Positions 6,009-11,923 of a stretch of 13,487 bases of DNA are shown here, piece by piece; the first letter of the stretch is position 1; each line of letters starts with the position of its first letter. The notes beneath the pieces are model-generated. The model saw only the letters and a program-made list of their open reading frames with translations, was not told the DNA's origin and did not search any database. Made by a program: the position numbers and the translations under genes. Origin of the DNA: JBHJHK01 sp050330975 (GTDB lineage Bacteria; Pseudomonadota; Gammaproteobacteria; Competibacterales; Competibacteraceae); NCBI GenBank assembly GCA_050330975.1, contig JBHJHK010000053.1, forward strand, positions 1-13,487, written 5' to 3'.

Positions 6009-8885
6009 ATGTCACCACACCTGCGCCCTGCGCTGTGGTTGAGCGTCGCCTTGCTCATCATTCACGGCACCAGCGCCGCCAACCCCAGTGCAGAAGTGGT
6101 CAAAAGCCGCAACGACGACCGCAGTTATCGCCACTTGACCCTGGACAATCAACTCCAGGTCCTGTTGATCTCCGACCCCGACACCGACGAGGCCGCCGCC
6201 GCCCTGGATGTGGCCGTGGGCAGCTATGCCGACCCCGATGACCGTCCGGGGCTGGCCCACTTCCTGGAACACATGCTGTTTTTGGGCACCGAAAAGTACC
6301 CCGAGTCCGACGACTACCACGGCTTTATCTCCCGCCACGGCGGCCGCCACAATGCCTACACCGCCGCCGAACACACCAATTATTTCTTCAGCGTCGACGA
6401 AGACCAACTGCAGCCAGCCCTCGACCGCTTTGGCCAGTTTTTCATTGGGCCTCTGTTCGACAACGATTATTTGGCCCGGGAGATGAACGCCGTCGACGCC
6501 GAATACCGCTCCAAGCTCAACAGCGACGGTTGGCGGCTCTTCAGCGTCCGCAAGGCGTTGGCCAACCCGGAGCACCCCTATGCCCGCTTCACCGTGGGCA
6601 ACCTCGCCACTTTGGCCGACCGCCCCCAAGCGCCCATTCGCCAGGCGGTGATGGATTTTTACCGGCAACACTACTCCGCCAACCGCATGGCGCTGACGGT
6701 GTTGGGCCAAGAACCCCTCGACCAACTGCAAGCTTGGGTCGAAGCCATTTTTAGCGCCGTCCCCAACTACGACTTCGCGCCTTTGCGCTACGACAGCGAC
6801 TTCTACCGCACCGAGGACCTTCCCCGCCTGGTGACCGTGGCACCCGTCCAGGAACAGCGCCAACTGAACCTGATCTTCCCCATCCCCGCGGTTGAGCCCC
6901 ACTATCGGAGCAAGCCCACCACCTACATCGCCAACCTGTTGGGCCACGAGGGGGAGGGCAGCTTGCTCTCCATTCTCAAGGCCCAAGGCCTCGCCGAGGG
7001 TTTGAGCGCCGGGGTGGGGACCAGCGACCGGGATCGGGCCACCTTTGAGGTATCCATTCAGCTCACCCCCGCCGGGGTCGAAGCCGTAGACACCATCCTT
7101 CGCGGCGTGTTTGCCTACTTGGATCTCATCCGCCGCGACGGCATCGACGCCTGGCGCTTTGCCGAACAGCGCCAATTGGCCACCATCGCCTTTCAGTTCC
7201 AAGAGCCATTCACCCCGGTGCGCTACGTCAGCGCCTTGGCCAATCGGCTCCACAGCTACCCGGCGGCGGATATCCTCCGGGGTCCCTACCTGATGGTCGA
7301 CTTCGACCCCGACCTCATCGGCCGCTACCTGGGGGCCTTGACCCCCGACAACGTCCTCATGACCCTCATGGCGCCGGGGGTAGAGACCGACCGCAGAACC
7401 CCCTACTTCGACGCCCCCTACGGCGTCCACTCGGCCGAGAACCTGTTGCCGGGTCCAACCTCGGATGCCAGCCCCCTAGGAGCGGACTTGGCGGGCCTGG
7501 CGTTGCCCGCTCCCAACCCCTTTGTCCCCGAAGACCTCACGGTCGCCACGGGCGGCGGCGACGACGCCAGCCCCGAGCGCCTGGTGGAGATCCCCGGCTT
7601 CACCTTGTGGTTTCAGCACGACGATACCTTCGACGTGCCCCGGGCCAATTTCTACGTCAGCCTGCGCTCTCCCCTGGCCACCACCAGCCCCAAGGCCAGC
7701 GCCACGACCCAGCTCTACGTGGAGATGGTGAGCGACCAGCTCAACGAATTCGCCTACCCAGCCCAGCTGGCCGGCTTGGGATTTGAGCTCTACGGCCACG
7801 GTCGCGGCCTGTCACTGCGGGTGTCGGGCTACGACGACCAACAAGACCGGCTGCTGGGCCGCCTCGTGGCGGCATTGGCAGACCCAGAACTCGACTCCAA
7901 GCGCTTTGAGCGCCTCAAGGCCCGCTTTGTGCGCCGCCTGACCAATGCCGACCGCGATCCCCCCCAGCGCCAAGCCGGCGGCGAAGTCGTGGATCTCCTC
8001 ATCCAATCCCAGTGGACCGAGGCACAGCTCTTGGCGGCCTTGGAATCTTTGACCCTGGAGGATTTGGCCGGCCACGTCCAAGCCCTCCTGGGGGGCTTGG
8101 ACGTGGTGGCCTTGGCCCACGGCAACTTGACGGCCCCCGAGGCCAAAGCCCTGGGGGATATCATCGTCCAGGGGTTGTTGGCCGGGGCCAAGGCCGAAGC
8201 GGTGGCGCGACCGGCGGTAACCCGCCTGGAACCCCGCCACTACCGCCGGGCCATCGCCGTGGACCACCCCGATTCCGCCATCGCCGTCTACCTCCAGGGC
8301 CGCAATCAATCCGTGGCAGAGCGGGCAAAGGTGGCACTGTTGGCCCAGGTGTTGCGCACGCCCTTCTTCCAGACCTTGCGCACTGAAAAGCAGCTGGGCT
8401 ACATCGTCTACGCCAGCCCCATGCCCCTGCTCGAGGTGCCGGGTCTGATGTTTGCCGTCCAGTCTCCCGTGGTCGACCCCATGGGCCTGGAGGGCCACAT
8501 CGACGCCTTCGTCGCCGATTTTGAAGCCACCCTCGCCGCCATGACGGCGGAGGCCTTTGCCGCCTACCGAGCGGGGCTCATCAGTCGCCTCAGGCAGCGG
8601 GACGAAAACTTGAACGAGCGCAGCAACCGCTTTTGGCGGGAAATCGACCGGGAAAACGAAGCCTTCGACAGCCAGGAGCAGCTGGCCGTGGCGGTGGAGG
8701 CCATCAGCCACGAGGAACTGCTGGCCTTCTACCGCACCTTTTTGTTGGAAGAGCCCCGCAAACTGTCGATCTACGCCCCGGGCAAAGCCGTGGAACTCAG
8801 CGCCGACGGGGGCGTTGAGGGCAGCACCACCTGGATCGACGACCCCGCGGCGTTTAAGAATCGCCAGGCCATCTTTTCCGGCTGA
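6009..8885 (+). CDS. Periplasmic zinc metalloprotease, pitrilysin/insulinase family (M16)
   Basis: A 958-residue protein, close to the length of E. coli protease III (PtrA, ~960), built as four M16 repeats that enclose small peptides for degradation. A signal peptide occupies residues 1-23 (MSPHLRP, hydrophobic core, TSA-ANPS). The inverted zinc motif HFLEH is at 84-88, with the third ligand E165 in NAVDAEY, 77 residues after H88 as in pitrilysin. Substrate-binding segments GGRHNAYTAAEHTNYFF (111-127) and, in the C-terminal half, LRTEKQLGYIVYASP match the family. All catalytic residues are present, so an active periplasmic oligopeptidase is expected; natural substrates are not evident. The start at ATG 6009 is set by AGGAG and the signal peptide. 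The gene stands alone behind a 274-bp non-coding region and converges on the sensor-exonuclease gene. The PtrA/ptr symbol is not assigned because orthology is unproven. Confidence 0.93.
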   Translation: MSPHLRPALWLSVALLIIHGTSAANPSAEVVKSRNDDRSYRHLTLDNQLQVLLISDPDTDEAAAALDVAVGSYADPDDRPGLAHFLEHMLFLGTEKYPESDDYHGFISRHGGRHNAYTAAEHTNYFFSVDEDQLQPALDRFGQFFIGPLFDNDYLAREMNAVDAEYRSKLNSDGWRLFSVRKALANPEHPYARFTVGNLATLADRPQAPIRQAVMDFYRQHYSANRMALTVLGQEPLDQLQAWVEAIFSAVPNYDFAPLRYDSDFYRTEDLPRLVTVAPVQEQRQLNLIFPIPAVEPHYRSKPTTYIANLLGHEGEGSLLSILKAQGLAEGLSAGVGTSDRDRATFEVSIQLTPAGVEAVDTILRGVFAYLDLIRRDGIDAWRFAEQRQLATIAFQFQEPFTPVRYVSALANRLHSYPAADILRGPYLMVDFDPDLIGRYLGALTPDNVLMTLMAPGVETDRRTPYFDAPYGVHSAENLLPGPTSDASPLGADLAGLALPAPNPFVPEDLTVATGGGDDASPERLVEIPGFTLWFQHDDTFDVPRANFYVSLRSPLATTSPKASATTQLYVEMVSDQLNEFAYPAQLAGLGFELYGHGRGLSLRVSGYDDQQDRLLGRLVAALADPELDSKRFERLKARFVRRLTNADRDPPQRQAGGEVVDLLIQSQWTEAQLLAALESLTLEDLAGHVQALLGGLDVVALAHGNLTAPEAKALGDIIVQGLLAGAKAEAVARPAVTRLEPRHYRRAIAVDHPDSAIAVYLQGRNQSVAERAKVALLAQVLRTPFFQTLRTEKQLGYIVYASPMPLLEVPGLMFAVQSPVVDPMGLEGHIDAFVADFEATLAAMTAEAFAAYRAGLISRLRQRDENLNERSNRFWREIDRENEAFDSQEQLAVAVEAISHEELLAFYRTFLLEEPRKLSIYAPGKAVELSADGGVEGSTTWIDDPAAFKNRQAIFSG

Positions 8886-8894
8886 TGCCAGAGA

Positions 8895-8925
8895 CGCCGC
8901 CTCAGTAGGCCGTCTGGAGGCGGCG
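8895..8925. terminator. Candidate bidirectional hairpin between convergent genes
   Basis: A perfect 9-bp GC-rich stem, CGCCGCCTC (8895-8903) with GAGGCGGCG (8917-8925), and a 13-base loop sits 9 bp after the M16 stop and overlaps the last codons of the sensor-exonuclease gene. Neither side has a U-tract, so it is not a classical intrinsic terminator. It may stop or protect the 3' ends of both convergent transcripts. Confidence 0.5.
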
Positions 8926-11031
8926 CACCGCCACCATTTGCTCCTCGGCCGCCAGGGCATCCCCCAGGGTGACCACACCCTTGGCCCGGAGCAACCTGAG
9001 GAGTTGGACAAAGACTTCGGCGGTGACCCGGGCATCGCCCAGGGCGGTGTGGCGATCCCGGATATCCACCCCCAGGCGACCGGCGATGGCGTCCAGGGTG
9101 TGCTGCTCGCTGTGGTCGTGGAGGTGGCAGGACAACAACAAGGTGTCCAGCACGGGGTTGTCGAACACGACCCCGGCACTAGTCTCCTTGAGGCGGATGA
9201 ATTTCATGTCAAAGGCGGCGTTGTGGGCCACCAACACCGCGTCCCCCGCAAAGGCCTGGAAGGCCTGTAACACCCGTTGGATGGGGGGTTCATCGGCCAC
9301 CATGGCGTCGCTAATGCCGTGGAAGCGCATGGAAGCCTTGGGGATGGGGCGTCCGGGATTCACCAGCCGGTCGAAGACTTCCCCGGCCAGCACCCGCTCC
9401 CCCATGACCCGCACCCCGGCGATCTGGATGATCTCGTCCCCTCTAGAGGGCTGGAGGCCGGTGGTTTCGGTGTCGAACACCACGAAGGTCAAGGTGTCCA
9501 GGGGACGGTCTAACAGGGCCTGGGGGGCCCGGGTGAGGTCGAGGGAAAAGTCGTAGAACTCGGGACGCTCGGGCAAGTGGGGGCGGGGATGTTGCCACTG
9601 GCGCTTGGACAACGGCAACGGCAACCGCAGCCGGCCCTCCCCTTCACCCCGGGCTTCGCTCCACAGCTCGCTGTTGTGGCGCCGCAGTACCTGGGTGCCG
9701 GTGGTGGCCGCCACCAAACCCTCTAGGGGCTGTTCGAGCCAGGTTTCCAACAGGCCGGCACCCACCGGCGCCCCCGACCACAAGATGTCGATGTAACCCC
9801 GCCGCTCCCCGGGTTGACAAGCTAGGTGTAACGGCCAGTGGCCCTGGGCTCGCAAACGGCCCATGAGGTATTCCAACAGCAAAATGATGGAGTGACCATC
9901 CACCCGCAGCCACACCGGCCCGCCCTCCGGCACTGGGCAGGACTCCTCGAGCCCGGCCCGCTGGACGACCCGCTGGAGGAGGTCTTTGGCCAGCACGTCG
10001 GCCAATGGCCACTGGGCGCCGATGAGCTCGCGCAAGTCGTCGGACAATTCATCCAGCCGACGGCTGAGGGTCTGGCTCTCCTGGATGATGATCTCCCCCA
10101 AATGGCGCTCCCGACTCCCAGGTGAGGCGCTGCCCTGCTGGAGGAGCTCGGCGGCGGCCTGGAGACTCGCCAGGGGTCGGCGCAGGTCTTCGGTGCGATT
10201 TTTGAACAATGGCCGCTCGGCGGCGGCCGGGGCGCTGACCTCCTCCAGGGCGATGACAAACCCCCAAGGCCACTGGGCCGTGTCTGCAGCCCCCTGGGAC
10301 CCGGAGTCGGGGAGATAGTTGATGCGCCCCCGATACACCCCCTCGGCTCCCACGGCACTGCAGACAAATGCCACCGGCTCCAGGGTGCCCTGGGGACTGC
10401 CAGAAGGATTGGCGCTGCCCATCTCCTGGGCGCGACTCGCCAGGAGGGCCAAGGCGTTCTCCAGGGGTTCCTTGCCCAAAATTTCGAACACCGACCGCCC
10501 CAACCCCAGGCACTCGGGGTGGGGCAACAACTTGAGGGCAGCGGGGTTGTAGAGGCGAATGCGGGCGGCGGCGTCGCACACCAGCACCCCTTCGGAGAGC
10601 TCCCGCAGCACCACCTCCAGCTGCTGGGTTTGGGCTTCCAGGCGGCGATTGATGGTGGCATCCACCGCCGCCGCCTCTCGTTGGGCCCGGTACAACGCAT
10701 CTCCCAGCTGTTGGACCCCAGCGGGCAATTCCCCCAAGCCGTGGACCCCGGGCAGCTCCAGGCGGTGGGTGGAGTGGCTGTGGACCACAATGGCCGTTCC
10801 CCGGGCCAAACTCCGCAGGGGACGCAGGTAGTAATACTCAAAGGCCACGGCCAATGCCCCCAAGATTGCCAAGTTCACCAGGGCACTGGCCACGGCGATC
10901 AACACCAGCCAGAGGTCTGGGGCCTCGGCTTGGAGTCCCACCGCCGCGACCAGACCCAGACCGGTACAGACCCCCACGGCGGGGATTAGGAGGGCCGCAA
11001 AAGGCAGCCAGCGTTGCAGTTCGAGCTTCAC
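8902..11031 (-). CDS. Membrane-anchored PAS/degenerate histidine-kinase protein fused to a DEDDh 3'-5' exonuclease
   Basis: A 709-residue inner-membrane protein. Two transmembrane segments (about 9-33 and 41-64) leave only a ~7-residue periplasmic loop. HAMP-like and coiled-coil stretches follow (~67-145), then a PAS-like domain (~138-260; EGVLVCDAAARIRLYNPAALKLL). Residues ~275-470 resemble a histidine-kinase core, but the H-box SHELRTPL reads TEDLRRPL, with E281 in place of His. The N-box-like LLLEYLMGRL lacks Asn, and no G-boxes are seen. Residues ~513-680 are a DnaQ-type exonuclease with complete DEDDh residues: D520 and E522 (FDTETTG), D608 (AHNAAFDMKF), H661 and D666 (HTALGDARVTAE). This predicts a cytoplasmic, membrane-tethered, active DNA or RNA 3'-5' exonuclease controlled by a non-kinase sensor. 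Its GTG start lies 22 bp after the response-regulator stop, without a good ribosome binding site, so translational coupling is likely. It is not the replicative epsilon subunit. Confidence 0.88.
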   Translation of the reverse strand: MKLELQRWLPFAALLIPAVGVCTGLGLVAAVGLQAEAPDLWLVLIAVASALVNLAILGALAVAFEYYYLRPLRSLARGTAIVVHSHSTHRLELPGVHGLGELPAGVQQLGDALYRAQREAAAVDATINRRLEAQTQQLEVVLRELSEGVLVCDAAARIRLYNPAALKLLPHPECLGLGRSVFEILGKEPLENALALLASRAQEMGSANPSGSPQGTLEPVAFVCSAVGAEGVYRGRINYLPDSGSQGAADTAQWPWGFVIALEEVSAPAAAERPLFKNRTEDLRRPLASLQAAAELLQQGSASPGSRERHLGEIIIQESQTLSRRLDELSDDLRELIGAQWPLADVLAKDLLQRVVQRAGLEESCPVPEGGPVWLRVDGHSIILLLEYLMGRLRAQGHWPLHLACQPGERRGYIDILWSGAPVGAGLLETWLEQPLEGLVAATTGTQVLRRHNSELWSEARGEGEGRLRLPLPLSKRQWQHPRPHLPERPEFYDFSLDLTRAPQALLDRPLDTLTFVVFDTETTGLQPSRGDEIIQIAGVRVMGERVLAGEVFDRLVNPGRPIPKASMRFHGISDAMVADEPPIQRVLQAFQAFAGDAVLVAHNAAFDMKFIRLKETSAGVVFDNPVLDTLLLSCHLHDHSEQHTLDAIAGRLGVDIRDRHTALGDARVTAEVFVQLLRLLRAKGVVTLGDALAAEEQMVAVRRLQTAY

Positions 11032-11053
11032 GGTGACGCGCTCAAACGGTCCC

Positions 11054-11566
11054 TCAAGCGGCTATGGCGAGCTGGGCGTTGACCTCGACGAGCAGCTGGG
11101 TGAGGGTGAAGGGCTTGGTGAGGTAGGCATCGGCCCCCAGCGCCAGACCCTTCTCCCGTTCCACAGCCCGGGCTTTGGCCGTGACCATCACCACCTTGGT
11201 CTGGCACCATTTGGGGTCGGCGCGGATGGTTTGGCACAGGTCAAAGCCACTGCGGTCGGGGAGCACCACGTCCAACAGCACCAGGGCGGGGCAACGCTCA
11301 GCCATGGCCGCCAGGGCTTGGTCGCCAGAGCACGCACAGCGCACGGCAAACCCCGCCTGGCTGAGGGCGTACTCCAGGGCAAAGACCATGTTGGCGTCGT
11401 CCTCCACCACCAGGACTTCGACACTCGAAGATCCCAGAGGCTCTAGGGTGGTCCCCAAGGGCAAAGACCGCTCACCCAGGGGGGCACCGAGGTCGCGGTG
11501 GTGGGTGTCGTCGGCGTGGTCGTGGGTATCTTTGTGGTCGTAGGTATCTTTATTGTCGAGTTTCAC
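11054..11566 (-). CDS. Single-domain response regulator with His/Asp-rich N-terminal tail
   Basis: A 170-residue protein. Residues ~49-168 form a complete receiver domain: acidic pair D56/D57 (VVEDDAN), phosphoacceptor D99 (VLLDVVLPDRSG), T129 (VMVTAKA) and K151 (YLTKPF). No output domain follows, so it should act through protein partners, as CheY/Spo0F-type regulators do. Residues 1-25 are unusual: three hexads, KDTYDH, KDTHDH and ADDTHH, give a His/Asp-rich tail that could bind metal or be a flexible tether. The GTG start at 11566 is backed by AGGAG five bases upstream, so the tail is probably translated. The gene lies 30 bp after the DUF6489-type gene and 22 bp before the sensor-exonuclease gene, its natural functional partner. 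That partner lacks the phosphodonor His, so the phosphate source must be another kinase or a small-molecule donor (inference). Confidence 0.9.
   Translation of the reverse strand: MKLDNKDTYDHKDTHDHADDTHHRDLGAPLGERSLPLGTTLEPLGSSSVEVLVVEDDANMVFALEYALSQAGFAVRCACSGDQALAAMAERCPALVLLDVVLPDRSGFDLCQTIRADPKWCQTKVVMVTAKARAVEREKGLALGADAYLTKPFTLTQLLVEVNAQLAIAA
11498..11551 (-). repeat. 18-bp tandem repeat encoding the His/Asp-rich tail
   Basis: Three in-frame 18-bp units lie at 11534-11551, 11516-11533 and 11498-11515. The first two differ at one base (TAC versus CAC, giving KDTYDH and KDTHDH). The third (ADDTHH) is diverged. An expansion by slippage within the response-regulator gene is the likely origin. 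Confidence 0.75.
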
Positions 11567-11571
11567 GGCTT

Positions 11572-11576
11572 CTCCT
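11572..11576 (-). promoter_or_regulatory. Ribosome binding site of the response regulator
   Basis: On the minus strand AGGAG sits five bases before GTG 11566. It supports the long start that includes the His/Asp-rich tail. The 30-bp gap has no room for a separate promoter plus leader, consistent with an operon. Confidence 0.75.
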
Positions 11577-11596
11577 CTTTTGGCGCGGCCACCGCC

Positions 11597-11896
11597 TCAC
11601 GACGAGTCGGTGGCCTCCGGGGACTTCCCGGCTTCGCCGGGAGAATCTTTGCTGTTGTATTGGTTCGACGCCTTGACAAAAGCGTCCCAGAAAGCCTTTT
11701 GCAGTTGATCCATAGATTGGAGGTGAGGGGGCATCATGGGCTTCATGAGGGACAGCGCATCAAACCCGGCGACCCCGCGCTGCATGTTATCCACTAATTT
11801 TTGGACAACCACATCTTGTAGGGGCTGAACGTTGGGCAGGCCCAGGCATTCGCGCATTTCCTGGGGGGTAGCCTCCACGTGGATGGTGATCTTCAC
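11597..11896 (-). CDS. DUF6489-type small protein of unknown function
   Basis: A 99-residue cytoplasmic protein without signal peptide or membrane segment. The N-terminus MKITIHVEATPQEMRECLGL, followed by PNVQPLQD, and the central QLQKAFWDAF (65-74) match my memory of the proteobacterial DUF6489 family: a short beta strand, a TPxE segment, a LGLPxVxPxQ motif and a helix with a Phe-Trp pair. No function is established for the family, and I infer none beyond operon membership. The last ~20 residues (SKDSPGEAGKSPEATDSS) are polar and probably disordered. The start is GTG 11896, with AGGAG (11903-11907 on the minus strand) six bases upstream. The gap to mnmG is 27 bp and to the response regulator 30 bp. 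Confidence 0.75.
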   Translation of the reverse strand: MKITIHVEATPQEMRECLGLPNVQPLQDVVVQKLVDNMQRGVAGFDALSLMKPMMPPHLQSMDQLQKAFWDAFVKASNQYNSKDSPGEAGKSPEATDSS

Positions 11897-11902
11897 TCAT
11901 TT

Positions 11903-11907
11903 CTCCT
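11903..11907 (-). promoter_or_regulatory. Ribosome binding site of the DUF6489-type gene
   Basis: Minus-strand AGGAG, six bases before GTG 11896, decides the start. An ATG overlaps just upstream but is out of frame. Confidence 0.7.
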
Positions 11908-11923
11908 GGCGAGGGCCGAGGAT

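Noticed and set aside
6012..7430. 472-codon open frame on the minus strand opposite the M16 gene
   Set aside because: Gly/Val-rich antisense shadow with no domain; the plus strand codes a family-length protease.
8902..11031. Replicative DNA polymerase III epsilon subunit (dnaQ)
   Set aside because: The exonuclease domain is DnaQ-like, but it sits behind membrane, PAS and kinase-like regions; dnaQ proper is a ~240-residue soluble protein usually next to rnhA.
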